A stretch of DNA of 64,000 nucleotides from Leptobrachium leishanense (taxonomy: Eukaryota; Chordata; Amphibia; Anura; Megophryidae): positions 48,628,153 through 48,692,152 of the forward strand of contig CM019069.1 of assembly GCA_009667805.1 (NCBI GenBank), in the 5' to 3' direction. The position numbers and the translations under genes were made by a program. Positions 1-11,608 of the stretch are shown piece after piece (position 1 is the stretch's first letter; the number at the start of each line of letters is the position of its first letter). Under the pieces are notes generated by a model. That model saw only the letters and a list, made by a program, of their open reading frames with translations, did no database searches and was not told the origin of the DNA.

Positions 1-84
1 ATTTTGGTTGTTATTGGACCTGCAAGGACAATTTGTGGATGCATTTCATTAAATTGAAATGACTGGAAGCAGGGTACTTGACTG
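1..84. other. no feature recognised
   Basis: Short AT-rich lead-in to the minisatellite; nothing recognised. Confidence 0.5.
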
Positions 85-200
85 CTCACCCACTCCCTAC
101 CTACCTCATCCCCTCACCCACTCCCTACCTACCTCATCCCCTCACCCACTCCCTACCTACCTCATCCCCTCACCCACTCCCTACCCTTATCCCCTAACCC
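85..200. repeat. 28-bp minisatellite
   Basis: About four head-to-tail copies of a pyrimidine-rich unit beginning CTCACCCACTCCC, starting at 85, 113, 141 and 169. The first three are essentially identical and the last decays. No coding potential is implied. Confidence 0.9.
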
Positions 201-672
201 ATTGCTATTGAATGAATGATTATATCAGAGCAGGTTATATGTCAGACGATCTCTGATTTATCCCCTTAACCAACGGCCAGAGTGTAGGGCTAACATAAGC
301 CCAATATCTTTTTGGGCCATGAAGTTCGGTAGTGGGTGGGCTTTGTGGAAGACCTCCCCCTCCGTTTTTAATGAATAATTTGTGGGATAACAAGCCTGTG
401 TGTGCACGATCATTTACCACCAACAAACCTATTTAAACAACACTAAATATATCAACTGGTTTTCAGATGACCTCAATAAATGGTCTAATGAAATTTGGAC
501 GAGCGAAAGCGATTGTAATTTGCAGACGATTTGAAATTTTTAACCCTTACACAAGTCTAATGTTTATTGTCCAGGGAGACTAAAAGTCTTTTAATCTCAT
601 CCTCCATCCATAACTAGACACAGGGAATTGGGATTGGAATTCTAAACCACTTCTATTGACATTAATTCAGAT
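201..672. other. no gene recognised
   Basis: About 470 bases of unremarkable AT-rich sequence. I see no splice-flanked ORF, RNA gene or transposon terminus. Confidence 0.5.
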
Positions 673-688
673 TAAAATATTGTGCACA
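673..688. repeat. target-site duplication, left copy (partner 2475-2490)
   Basis: Sixteen bases identical to 2475-2490, bracketing the L1-type insertion. The perfect match suggests a young insertion. Confidence 0.9.
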
Positions 689-2474
689 GGGGGGCGTGGC
701 TGGCTCTGCAAGGGAGAAGACGTGCCTGGGGAGAGCTCTGCTGAATTTGCTTGTTACCGGGGGTTTTAAGATGGTGTCTCTCCCCAAATTACCCACTACT
801 GAGGTCCCTGCACTGCTGGCCATAACGGGACTTGCTCCGGGGCCCGTTTTTACCCCCCCCTCCGGAGCACAGCTGAGAAGTTGCCGCAACTCCCCGGCAG
901 ATCAGAGTACCCGTCGGCCATCTTGAGGCCTACAAGTCTGCTCTGGGACGATCGCTTCTCCTACTGTCTTCTGCAGAGAGCCCAATCTGGACGGTCAGCG
1001 GTTGTGGGAATGGAGGGTCCCCATCTTCCAGCTGTACTGGCTGTCCCCTCGGAGATGATTTTGGGAGACAGGGCGAGGTGGTGCAGACTGGAGCGGACCC
1101 CCCCTGCCAGGGGCATGGAGGCTGCATTCGCGGCCCTCGAGGCCTGCTTGGAGCAACTGCCAGAGGGAGAAGATAGCCCGATTTCTCGGGCCTCGTGGGG
1201 GCGTCTGATGGCCACGTGGAAGACAGGCCGGGAGGAAGCGGACCTAGCAGAGGACGACGCGTGGGAGGCTACGTCTGTCGCTGACGAGGGGGAAGCTGCC
1301 TACCACTCGCAGAGTGATGGAGATGGGCTGGGGTCTACCGAATTGGAGGATGAGGTGGTTACCTTGGTGCTGCCTTCCGCTGACCCCCGGGAATGGATGG
1401 CAGGGATGGAGCTGTCAGGCACAGTAGCTTGTCCCGCTGTCGAGCCTAGAAATTTTTTTGGGACAGGTCGGGGTATGATGAGCTGGAGGACGTGGTGGAG
1501 ATCCCCGAGCTGCCGGCGGACAGCCCCCCGGAGTGGTCTGTAAAGGTGGTGCTGCGGGACGCGAAGGCTCACCCTCCCGGAAATTTATGGCGCGTGCCCC
1601 GATTCCGATGTGTGGCTCCGGCGGCGGCTGGATCCTTTTGGGACCTGACCGTTCACCATGCCCTTCAAGAGGAGTATGGGCCTGAGGACGATCCATGCCC
1701 CGATTTCCTGCTGGACACTGGCTGAAGGGACCTGTCTCAGCTACCCGCTGCTTGCCTGCCGATTGCTGACCCTGGTTTTCCCTGACCCGCTGAGTTACCC
1801 TCCTGCTTTTTTTTTTTTGATTTTTGATTTTTGATGATATTGTATCCACCTAGCTGAGATATATATAGTTGTTTTTATTATTTTTTCTTTTTCTCCTCTC
1901 CCTCCCTACCGTATGACACTAGCTGTGGACTCTGCTGTTCCCAGTATCGACTGTGCTTTTCTATCACCCCTTTTTTTTCTCTTTTAGCTACATGCAGAGA
2001 CGCTTTATTCACTGAGATGTTTTGTTGTCTTTGGATAACCATATGCAGACCTGTATTGTTTTTTTTATTATTATTTATTTATTTTATTTTTGGCCTTTTG
2101 TTTTTCTTTATTTTTATTACTTTTTCTTTTGGCGTTTGGGGCCAACTCGGGGTGTGCTATTGTGGTGGCCACCATGGCTCTGCCCACCATACCTGGCCCC
2201 CGAGTACCCCGGGCCTTGTGACCTGCACATCTCCATGGCCTCCTACTTTAGGAGTGAGCCAGGACAGTCACACTTGGCCTTGCCACCCTTTCCCCCCCTC
2301 TCTGGAGCACTTTTTGGTATGTTCCCCCCTCTTTGCTATTTGATTATTGTTTTATTACTTGCTGACTAATTGTATGTTTATTCCGCGTTATCACTTTCAT
2401 TTATTTTAACTGTCTGATTGTACCGCTGACTTTCTTTCAAAATAAAAATTTTGAATACAAAAAAAAATAAAAAA
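689..2474 (+). mobile_element. L1-type non-autonomous retrotransposon insertion with 16-bp TSD
   Basis: A 1.79-kb insertion opens with GGGGGGCGTGGC and ends in an A-rich tail (about 2457-2474) after an AATAAA-containing segment. A perfect 16-bp duplication, TAAAATATTGTGCACA, flanks it at 673-688 and 2475-2490. A poly(A) tail plus a TSD of this length is the signature of LINE-mediated target-primed reverse transcription. The GC-rich 5' half carries a broken ORF and the 3' half (about 1800-2450) is T-rich. No endonuclease or reverse-transcriptase motif is present, so the copy depended on a partner LINE. The G-rich start suggests a complete 5' end. Assignment to L1 rather than another poly(A) LINE is inference. 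Confidence 0.8.
881..1725 (+). pseudogene. unrecognised acidic ORF of the L1-type insertion, frameshifted
   Basis: I do not recognise this protein. One frame is open from 881 to 1543 (220 codons; an internal Met at 1009 is an alternative start). A second frame is open to 1725 and continues the same compositional character: rich in Glu, Asp, Pro and Ser. The likely break is the seven-T run at 1453-1459. Reading on in the shifted frame gives an acidic stretch (YDELEDVVEIPEL) and a C-terminus ending in LDTG, suggesting one original ORF of roughly 240-280 residues with a one-base indel. No RNA-binding, zinc-knuckle, endonuclease or RT motif is visible. It may be an accessory ORF of the retroelement or a captured coding piece. 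Confidence 0.45.
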
Positions 2475-2490
2475 TAAAATATTGTGCACA

Positions 2491-5188
2491 ATTCTACAAA
2501 GTTGTGTTGTTTGTTTGTGCACACTATATGGCCATACGTCACTGTCAATTTCTTGTAAACCTAGTTACTTTATTCTCCTGTTCAGTAGACTAAGAGGAGC
2601 TAGAAAATAAACTTGCTTCTTATGGCAATTCTACGTTTAATGACTGCAGTGCGCAGCTCTTGTGGAAGGTTGGAAAGGTACTCTGGGGAGCGGTGGTGAA
2701 GATTTGCATGGGGCATTCGGATGTTGAATATGATGGAAGGATAAGCAGTAAATAAATTTGAAAGACTGCCTGGGGACACAGTACGCAGACTCATCAAACA
2801 CTCAGGTTTGGCACGCTGCCACAACGACACTTTAACTGAGATCCACAGTATGTCTTTATTATTTAATAGCAATCCCGACGTGCGCCCTGTGAGGCATTCT
2901 GTGGCTGAATGGAATGGCATTGAAGAAAGGAGTTCTGTTAAACCCAAAGTAGAACAATTTCACTTTATTTATTTGATTGGTAAATGTTTGTTTAGGAAAT
3001 GAAACACCGTAATTTTGACAATCGCGTTTTTATACTATAAAATCAAATAAAAATAAAAAACACCCAAAATTATTAAATTTTATGCATATTGTGATTATAC
3101 AGCACTGAAAATGATAAAGTTTGATTTTTATTCTTTTTTTAAAGTGGTGTTTTTGTTTTTTAAGGTATATGGGAAACTTACAACAGGTGTCATTCAGTGT
3201 AGGTTTATTTATCACTAGCATCATTAAGGCAGACCTTTCACACCTGACCTGATGGTGTTTTTCTATTTGTACCAAAATCACTTAATGACTTGTCTGTCCT
3301 CTTGGAAAAAATCAGATTGTATCTTAATCAAAATTACTTTCCTTGACTTCGTCACACTTTTTCTGGAGGTTCTGTCAGACTACTATGCCAAACATTCTGG
3401 GGCCACGATTTAACCATAAGATTCTTTTTAACCCTTTCAGAGCTTAGCTATTTCCTCCCCCTGTGTGTTGAGCTCATTTTGTAATTTTTTTTACTCCTCT
3501 TGTTTAATGATTATATAAAGTCTTGGCAGATACTGAGCTTTCCAATGATACCTTACTTGACCTTCAAGGACGTATACATGGAGATAAAGGGGTTCAATGG
3601 ACCATCTGCTCCATTTCTACTTTCTATAGTGCTCTGCTGGAGTTACAGGGTTAACTGGCTTCAGGTCACCAGCGGACTTTCTCGATTCCCCCCAATCGGC
3701 CTGTCAGCAAGCCGTTACCAGAAGAGAAAAGAGCCACATGTTCGACGAGTGACGGAATCGTGGTAAAGGGTGACACATCCCCCAACTCCAGAGGAAGTCA
3801 CAGTGTGATGAAACACATTGGACAGTAATTATTTTATCCCTAGTTCTCTTTTTGACATTTTTGTTTTCATTTGTGCTGACTTTGGGGATCCATGTTCTTC
3901 TACCAAATCCCTGTGCTGATTAAAAACATCACCATTCAGTCTACCAGAGAAGCTATCTGCTATCCTGGAGCTTCACAGCAACAAGGCTGACAGTACAAGG
4001 CTTTTGATATTGTAAGCTTATGTATTCCAATCCATATTTGCACACATACATTGTTTTGCCAATCCATTTGTGACTGGCCATTCTTAGATAAATTGCTTCT
4101 ATTCTATAAAATTAGTTTTCCGCTACGGATTCTTATTTTTGCATCTCTAATTTTAAGGTTTAGTCCTGATTTATTGTCGTAACCCAGCCCAATTTATTGG
4201 ACCCATGAGTTTACTGCGTGTGGGCGTATTTTCCATGATTAGTCTACTATTTTCATCCGACTGAAAGAAAACACAAGTCCTTTGTGTTGTACAATGAAAT
4301 GAAAGGGACGTGTCCAACTGTTAGGCAATTTGTGGAGGGATTAAAAGAAATTCGGGAGTTTAGGAGTACACCTCTTCTACAAAACAGAAGAATCAAGTTC
4401 AATATGAAAAATGTGTCATTATGCTCTATGAAGGAAGTGGACGTCTTGGCTGCGTTTCTGGTTGTCTCTCTGGTCAGGAACTAATGGCACTTCCAACTTG
4501 GTCATACAGTATATCTGTTGGGGACATCCATGTCCATCTAAAGTTCTGTTTTGACAGAAAGGGCGATGTTTTCTGAGATCCTCTGTGTCTTTCTTGGCGT
4601 AGGTGACGATGTCTAGTACTTATGTCTGTGCTTTGATTGGCCAACTCCTTGAAGTCGATGGTGCACCCAGAACGATATGCAGTTTGATATGCAGAAATCC
4701 GAGTACAATTTGTGGCAATGAAATAAATTGTGTAGGATCTAGTGGACTCCAAATACTAAATGGCTTCCTCAATAAGCTTTACTTGTAGTGTAATCTGAAC
4801 ATTATCCGCAGTGTACATGCAATCACAGTAAGAACTGTTGTGTTTGAGAGAAATGGTAAAGTAAAAAGGTATATTATGCATATTTACTAATTAGGCACAC
4901 CATGAGATGTCACTAGAGAGCTAGTGAGAACATGCACATCTCTATATAACAATAAAGCGCTGCGTAAGCTAGTTTTACTCATTTGCTTTCCAGGAAATGC
5001 ATCATAATATTGTACAGGATATCCTGCAGTGTCTGTCCTATTGAATAAGGTTTATTGGGCAGCTCGGTGCTTCCTCTAGGGAGGGATGATGCACAATCCT
5101 TTTTTATTCTTTCTTTCTTTCAAATATATATATATAGTGCTTTACCTAGGTTAAGGTTTTCTAAATCTAAAAGAATAACCCCCTAGCC
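2491..5188. other. 2.7 kb without recognised gene
   Basis: Several ORFs of 60-115 codons occur on both strands (for example minus 2600-2947 and 4474-4752). None shows a recognisable domain or convincing splice context, so I treat them as chance. No transposon termini were identified. Confidence 0.45.
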
Positions 5189-5373
5189 CAGTGTTTCTCA
5201 ACCCTGGTCCTCAAGTACCCCTAACAGACCAGGTTTTCCAGATATCTGAAGTACAGAACCGGGGATTTGATTCGCTGCTCAGTGATTGCAGGAATCAGTC
5301 TGCATCTCCCCAAGGTAATCCTTAAAACCTGGCCTGTTAGGGGATCCTGGGAACCAGGGTTCAGAACCCACTG
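5189..5373. mobile_element. hAT-type MITE, family K copy 1
   Basis: A 185-bp near-palindromic element with ends CAGTGTTTCTCAACCC and CAGAACCCACTG. The internal segment carries the family hallmark GATATCTGAAG and the text TCAGTGATTGCAGGA. Flanking octamers CCCTAGCC and CTCTAGTC are an eroded 8-bp TSD with the CTAG core typical of this family. It has no coding capacity. Confidence 0.8.
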
Positions 5374-5389
5374 CTCTAGTCTAATGGCA

Positions 5390-6230
5390 TGTGTTACATC
5401 CTCAGTCCCTGTTGTGCTCCCTGGGGGGTCTGGGCATGGTGGTGTGCCGCTGGCTGGTCGGTTGCCTGCACTTCCTGATGGCAGATTGGCATCTGAGGGG
5501 GCAGGGTCTGGTGTAGTCACAAGGAGCCGCCGGGTTTAAAACAGGGGAAGAGGGGTTGCCTCGTCGCCCTGACGTGGAGTTTGATTCCAGCAACGCTAAG
5601 TTTATTCCTACATTGATATCCTGTTACCGACCCATTTCTGTATGCGATTCCTTCTCCTGTTAATTGACCCGACTTGTACTTTGACCACTCTATCTGCACG
5701 TTTGTATATCGCTGTCTGTGAGCGTTGGCAATTTAACCCTATGCTTGTTGCTGGGTTTATTGCTCGCTGTCTGGGTTCTGTCCCATCTCGTCTTGGGGTA
5801 TCGCTTGTGACCTTTCGAGGTACCGTTACCCAACGTACAGCTCATGTTAATGTTCATGTGAAAACCGCGATTAAGAAAGATTGTTTATTGCTGCCGTTTG
5901 TTATTTCTAATCGCATTTCTGAATATACTCATGAGAACAACCTTGTCTGCAAGTCAGTACCTTCTGGTATTAGCCAGGTATCTACTATCTGCAATTTCAA
6001 ACCAGTCCATACTGTTTCTGAATTTCTTTTGACTGCCCTGCACCTTGAATACTTCACGGACTGTCGTCCCATGTATCATGTTTCTGAGCGTGTAGTTTAT
6101 GAACCTTTTTTGTTATTCAAGCAGATACTTTTGCCCTCCAGGATCTCAACTCCGCTACGTGTGTGGCAGCATTACCACTACAGTTACAGCATGAATATGG
6201 TCTCTTAGCCAGTTTGATTAAACAAAACAA
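5390..6230 (+). mobile_element. LTR-like sequence (boundaries unresolved)
   Basis: The sequence has LTR-like composition: a GC-rich leader, a TATA-like GGTTTAAAACAGG near 5535, then a pyrimidine-rich downstream segment. The 3' part shares scattered blocks (TGACTGCCCTGCA; GGATCTCAACTCCG) in the same order with 52300-52520, so the two are probably copies of one family. An open frame of 188 codons (5642-6208) has no recognised domain. I could not define TG...CA ends or a TSD. Confidence 0.4.
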
Positions 6231-6251
6231 TGGAATTGTCAGGAACTCTTA

Positions 6252-6532
6252 GGCTAGCGTCAGACGAACGCAGTCATCACGTCCGTGTCGCCGCACATCC
6301 GTCGTATTGATTTGTGATCAATAGAGACCAACACACGAAGTACGTGCGCACCGATGTGCGCACGCACCACGTAGGTGGCAAAGGACCGTGTGGTGTTTCC
6401 CATATTTCCCTTAATTTTCTACATCCGTCCAAAAAACGGACCATGTGGTGTCTACAGTATCTTCCGTCAGTACATCTGTCTGCTATGCACGCACGCAGAG
6501 TGCGCTCAGACTGCGTTCCTCTGACATTAACC
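6252..6532. mobile_element. PIF/Harbinger-like MITE, family C copy 1
   Basis: A 281-bp element opening GGCTAGCGTCAGACGAACGC and closing CTCTGACATTAACC, flanked by TTA at 6249-6251 and 6533-6535. A 3-bp TTA TSD is typical of PIF/Harbinger. The interior is unusually rich in CpG and ACGT/CGCAC palindromes compared with the surrounding AT-rich DNA. Two relatives lie at 34673-35141 and 46480-48866. Confidence 0.65.
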
Positions 6533-6535
6533 TTA

Positions 6536-7904
6536 ATAGGAATACTTTTCACATGCATTTGCTTAAAACTGTTAATTTATTATAGAGGTGGGTCGGGCCA
6601 CCTTCATGGCTTGAAGGTCATGACAGCCACCAAGGGCTCACTTATTCTGGAATCCAGGATTTTCTGTGACCATTCTGCTCAGGTGCTATTTTACTGCTCT
6701 TGCGGTTCCAAAAAATCTCTCATTGAAACCATTTTGTTCCTTTTAAAATGAATGGAAATATGTGCAGGGTTTGAAAACTAATGTGCCAGGAAGAACAAAA
6801 TGGATCATTCAAGGGGTCCAGTCTTAAAAAAAAAAAAAAACATAAGTCCGGGATCTCTCCAAGATTTCTGCTCCTCAATTAACCATTGGCATGTTCCACT
6901 TCACCTATTGAAAGCTTCTTAGTGTGCGTGGGCCAAAAAGGAATTCCTTTTCCTCTGAGAATATAGTGGAGGAACTACGTTCCCAGGCAATCCTTGTCAA
7001 CTTGACCCCTGGATCATAGATTAAGAATGTAAGGGGTAAGATTTAGGATGAGTTAGGCTTGGTGTTAATATAAAAGGATTAAGGCTTAACAGATATAGGG
7101 TTGGGGGACTTCTGTTTAAGTTTAAGGGATGTTTAGGGTTTGGCGATTTCGGATACATTGGTACCTGTTGTTAAAGCTCAGGGGACAGTGCTACAGATAA
7201 CGTCATAACGTACATAATTAATTGCCCTTATATTACAAAAAAAGTCCTCAAAGATCTACACACTGTACTCCTCATCATAAAAGCATTGGGTTCAACATTA
7301 TATCTATAGATAAAACAAGATTAAAATGACAGTTTTTCATGCTCTGTTGATTTGGCTAAAGCTTTATTGTCAAACGAGGGATTTGCTACATAGTTAATTA
7401 AGGTTTCTCTATACACAGAGTTGCTGTTTGTTTTACCCTGTCATAAATCTGCTGAAGATGCTGGCAATATATTTCTTATCTAGATGTATAATACATGTGT
7501 GCTCCACTCTGCTAGCAATATCAGCACTAGAAGCTTCAAATAGAGCTCGCCAGATGGAATCTGAAGACCCCGGAAATTGATACATTCTGTCTCTCAGAAA
7601 CTTTATTTCCATTTCCGAGCTTGAAGTGTTTTGGTCTGTTTACGGAACCCCATAAAAAGCAGCATGGACGTGCTATCTGAAACCTACAATAATAGAATCA
7701 CATCAAAATGAATCACTAAAAACCATCAAGTTCATGGCATCAGTATACTGACATAGTTCACTATTATGGCACTGTTAAACTCTGTCTGATGTCATATTCA
7801 TCCCAGGTGTTACTACGAATGTCATGCAGTAAGTTCAGTGTGTTTAAAAGATTCCTATGTTATCATTATAACGCTAGAGTGTAATAGGAAGTCACTGTCC
7901 AGAG
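6536..7904. other. no gene recognised; degenerate interspersed repeat near 6800-6940
   Basis: Mostly featureless. The stretch containing CTCCAAGATTTCTGC at about 6856 also occurs near 11315 and 58345, marking a low-copy interspersed repeat of unknown type. Confidence 0.45.
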
Positions 7905-7972
7905 CAGTGTTTCCCAAACCTGTCTTCATCAGGACCCACTAACAGGCCAGGTTTTCCAGATATCTGAAGCAA
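7905..7972. mobile_element. truncated family K hAT MITE (copy 2)
   Basis: Only the left end is present, from CAGTGTTTCCCAAACC to CCAGATATCTGAAGC. Its right part is replaced by a different MITE body. Confidence 0.7.
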
Positions 7973-8152
7973 AGCACAGGTTCCCTTCCCTTCCCTTTAT
8001 TTGGAGAAGTGAAAATTCTAGGTCAAAATAGCCAAACCAGAAAAATCCTCCCATTTATCTCACTTTCCAAATCTACTATTTTGACCTAGAATTTTCACTT
8101 CTCAAAAAGTTCTCCAGAGTTTCACTTTGCTCTGAATAACCCTGTAATGTCT
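7973..8152. mobile_element. palindromic MITE with family G body and family F-like right end
   Basis: Inverted arms share GAAAATTCTAGGTCAAAATAG (here cut to its core, TCTAGGTCAAAATAG) around 8010 and its complement around 8078. This matches family G at 35570 and 54359. The right edge, however, reads GCTCTGAATAACCCTGTA, the terminus of family F. See the hybrid finding. Confidence 0.55.
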
Positions 8153-8159
8153 TCCAATA

Positions 8160-9469
8160 AAAGGGCTCAATTTAATCTGGCCTGAAATCAGGACCTTTTC
8201 TGGTCACATTTTGACCGTTTTTCTGTTTGGGAGAGAAATCTGCTTACCACCATTTCGATTCCAATACCGACTCTTGCGGCTATACTTTTTAATGCATATT
8301 TCAGCTTCATCGATTCAATTTGAATTTTAGAAATGCTGAAAGGTGTTGATAAATGAATTTCCACACAGGGAAATAGAGGGAATAAGACTGAAATCTTTTT
8401 TAAAGCTTGGATTTTTCTGTTAGCTATCGTGGTATAAAGGAAAAAATCTGTATGAGTCTGGCTGAAAATAAGCTTTTTCAGGCTTTGTTCTGACCCTCTT
8501 TTTTTTTTTTCCCGGACCAGCATCATTTTTCACGTTTCGGCTGTGGACAGATTTTTTCCATTGAATCAGCCGATATTTTGAAAAAAATATCGTCTGAAAG
8601 CGACCGATGGTTTTTTCCAATAATTGTTCATTATATTTAAATCAAGCCAAAAAAATACGAAGTCCATTCCAGCTGAAAGTAAAACAGAAAAGCAAAAATA
8701 CTATTGCAGTCATCATTCCACTCCAACAACAATATTTAGAAAACCCACGGCATATCTGATTAAAACAGGATTATGATGTTTGGCGAACATTTTCACTGCC
8801 ACACGATGTGTGACACACAAGTTAGGAACTGACAGCTGTCAGTTTAAGGATCAAAATAAAGCCATAGTCCTAATGGAGGTGACATGTTCTTTCTCTGGGA
8901 TGGAGGATGTTGACCTACCTTTGCTTTGACAATCGCTGCCAGGAGAACTATGAAAGGCAGTGACAGCTGTACTTGCATTCATTTGCCTGCCGGTCAACTG
9001 GAAGAAAGACAATTGAGAGTGGTTGACTAACTACATGCATTAGTTGGGGGAACTGGAGAAATTAGGTTTTCTACAAACAAATTGAAACAGACAAGAGGTT
9101 AATTATGTGTTGATATAAGCTTGTATAATTTACATTTGTGATTTTATAAAAATGGGTCAATCTCATATGAATGATGGATAAGGAAATCAAATTATAAAAA
9201 CCGAAAACAAAAAAGTATAAATTAAGAGATGACCTAACGTGTTATAAAGTGCTATTTTCTATTATTTAGATGAAAAGACGACCCTTAAAAAAAGAAGTCC
9301 CGAGAGGTGGACTAGTACATAGAATGACACACTATAATGTTTTTTTCTTGGGTCTTGTTGAAAATACAAATATAAAACACGAAACTGTATCTGAAATATA
9401 GTAAATACAAGCACCAACAATAATAACAACCAATAACATAAACTGTGGGGTGAAAAATCCAAATATTAT
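8160..9469. other. 1.3 kb without recognised gene
   Basis: AT-rich sequence with short chance ORFs on the minus strand. No domain, RNA gene or element terminus was recognised. Confidence 0.5.
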
Positions 9470-10206
9470 GGGCCCTATTACAATCGTCGCGTTAAAACGC
9501 TTGCGCAACGCGTAAATTTGTGCACCCAGCGTTAAACGTTAATGCGCGTAAATCAACGCTGGAATTACAATCCTCGCGCATTTTTTCATCCGTCGAGCAA
9601 TAACGCGTGTTAAACGGATGCGCACAAATGCGCGTGAAGTAACGTTGCGCGCAGAAATCAGTGTGCGGACTGTTTTTTTCACGCAATTCAGCCAATCAGA
9701 ATTAAGAACCACAATTATCTCACGTTAAGTTTTTGCTCCTGTCAAAGTCAATCTGAGCATATATGCTGCATCAATAATAAGCACACACAACTTCTCAAAT
9801 TTATTGGTTTGGTATGTGTAGAATGTGTAACTATACTTTGCAGACATTTTTTTTCGGGCTGGTGTATTTGGGTTCGGCCAGGTTGATAGAATTTGTCATT
9901 AACACCAGCTTTTCGGAGTTGCTAAAATTATGCGCGCAACGTCTATGCGTTAATTCCTGCGCATAGATTGTAATACCATCCGCTACCACCGCACAAACGC
10001 AATTGCGCTCACAATGTTTAGTATAGGATGCGCGACGTACAGTAAGCTCACGCAGCGTTCGCGCAGGTTCACCTCCGGTAGACATATACGCGCGTTTGTT
10101 ATACTGACATTGTTATACGACGTTCAGCGCAAAGGGTTTTACCCCTCACGTTAATGCGTTTTTGCGCGGAAGCGCAAACGTTCGCGCGAAGATTGTAATA
10201 GGGCCC
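9470..10206. mobile_element. CpG-rich DNA transposon, family J copy 1
   Basis: A 737-bp element with long terminal inverted repeats: GGGCCCTATTACAATC at the left and GATTGTAATAGGGCCC at the right. The subterminal DNA is packed with GCG/CGC words (for example AACGCGTAAA and GCGCAAACG). No transposase is encoded. The flanking bases do not give a clean TSD, so the superfamily is unassigned. A second copy spans 55948-57778, and this copy provides the empty site for the hAT inserted there. Confidence 0.75.
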
Positions 10207-10855
10207 TAAAACAGCCTAACAGGTTATTTTACCTAAACTCAAAATTGAATGTCACGGATTATCCTACACTCTTTTACTCATATAAATGTCAACATATGGA
10301 AAGAAAAAGTAGAATATATTCAACATGTGTATTTGTTGTTGTCCAAAATCTTTTTTGGACTAAATATCGGCATTTTGGTGATTCGGGATCATCAAAAATT
10401 CTGAATCATCTGAAAAAGATAACATTTTATCGAATCAGTGCGAAAATTTTCAGATCAATTGGAAACATTTTCCCTAACTGTCCCTAACTCTATGCGCAAT
10501 TGTAACCCTAACACTAGCCCTAAGCCTATTACAATCAAGCCCTAACCTTAACCCTAGCACCATCCCTCACCCTAACTAACATTTAAGGGTGTAGAGGGGG
10601 TATTGGGGTAGTTGGAAGAGGGAGGGTTGGAGGAGGTAAAGTTAAGGGGGAGTAGGGGTATAGAGGGAGATATCAAAAGGGTATAGGGGCTAAAATATGT
10701 GTGCCTGCAAAATTTCAGACATTTCCAAAAGTTTTACGATTTGTCTGACATTTGATTGATCTGAATCAGCAAATTTAGAAAATTCCGATATCTGAAAATT
10801 TTGAATATTATGAAAATTGCTGAAGCTACATTTCACACTATGCATGTGTCTAGGC
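10207..10855. other. no gene recognised
   Basis: Contains a run of TTAGGG-like degenerate words (CCCTAAC/CCCTAACC) around 10470-10570 on the + strand. These are too irregular to call a telomeric array. Otherwise nothing. Confidence 0.45.
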
Positions 10856-11038
10856 CAGTGGTTCCCAACCGCGGTCTTCAAGTCCCCCTAACAGGCCAGG
10901 TTTTAAGGATTACCTGGGGAAATGCAGACTGAATCCTGCAATCACCGAGCAGCAAATCATATCACCTGTGCCTTGCTTCAGATATCCTGCAAACCTGACC
11001 TGTTGAGGGTACTTGAGGACCGCGGTTGGGAATCACTG
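10856..11038. mobile_element. hAT-type MITE, family K copy 3
   Basis: A 183-bp element, CAGTGGTTCCCAACCGC to GGTTGGGAATCACTG, with flanking octamers GTCTAGGC and GTCTAGAA. It lies in the opposite internal orientation to copy 4 (11609-11791) and, together with the adjoining unique DNA, forms one arm of a large inverted repeat. Confidence 0.85.
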
Positions 11039-11112
11039 GTCTAGAACATAGCGCAATGCTAGATAGCCAGGAAATTAAAACTGTATTTATTGCACCCAAA
11101 TTTTAAATTAAT
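11039..11112. repeat. left arm continuation of inverted repeat (partner about 11517-11608)
   Basis: The DNA directly right of MITE copy 3, including GCGCAATGCTAGATAGCC, is found inverted immediately left of MITE copy 4. A MITE-plus-flank block was therefore duplicated in inverse orientation rather than two MITEs inserting independently. Confidence 0.8.
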
Positions 11113-11289
11113 ATATTGACCTATCAAAACATCGGAAAGCAGATGAATTCTGCACAGAGCATAAAACCACTTCACCTCCAATGCATTTTGTTCAGTTGTA
11201 GGAACTTATTCAGGGACAGATGATACAATGTGTAAGCTGAGATATTAATACAATAGCACAGTTACTTTGTTCATTATGTACTCGGTGTT

Positions 11290-11400
11290 GGGCATGGGTC
11301 AAGTCCTAAAAAAATAAGCGATGGAACTCTCCAAGATTTCTGCCCCCCTCCCCCAATCAACGTTTGTCATTGTGCATTACCCCACCAACAATAAAATTTG
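11290..11400. repeat. degenerate interspersed repeat (copy near 6800 and 58245)
   Basis: Shares the phrase CTCCAAGATTTCTGC and the following CAAT-AAC-TTTG-CATT spacing with the two other loci. Type unknown. Confidence 0.4.
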
Positions 11401-11407
11401 ATATATA

Positions 11408-11510
11408 TAGGGATGCACCGATACCAATACTAGTATCTGCATTTTCCCCGATACCCAGAAGCCAGTGCTAGACTGGCTTGCCAGTATCCAAGGGGCTGCT
11501 AGCAGAATAC
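11408..11510. mobile_element. hAT terminus fragment in inverted-repeat spacer
   Basis: Begins TAGGGATGCACCGATACC, a well-known hAT terminal motif, but no matching right end was found nearby. It is probably a truncated copy. Confidence 0.4.
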
Positions 11511-11608
11511 TTTAACAGGTCAATAGGTCAATATATTATTTTAAAATTTGGGTGCAATAAGTACAGTTTTAATTTCCTGGCTATCTAGCATTGCGCTATG
11601 TTCTAGAC

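Noticed and set aside
2600..2947. 115-codon minus-strand ORF
   Set aside because: No recognised motif, no splice support, ordinary composition.
10470..10570. Telomere-like CCCTAAC words
   Set aside because: Irregular spacing and many variants; no run of exact TTAGGG repeats long enough for an interstitial telomere.
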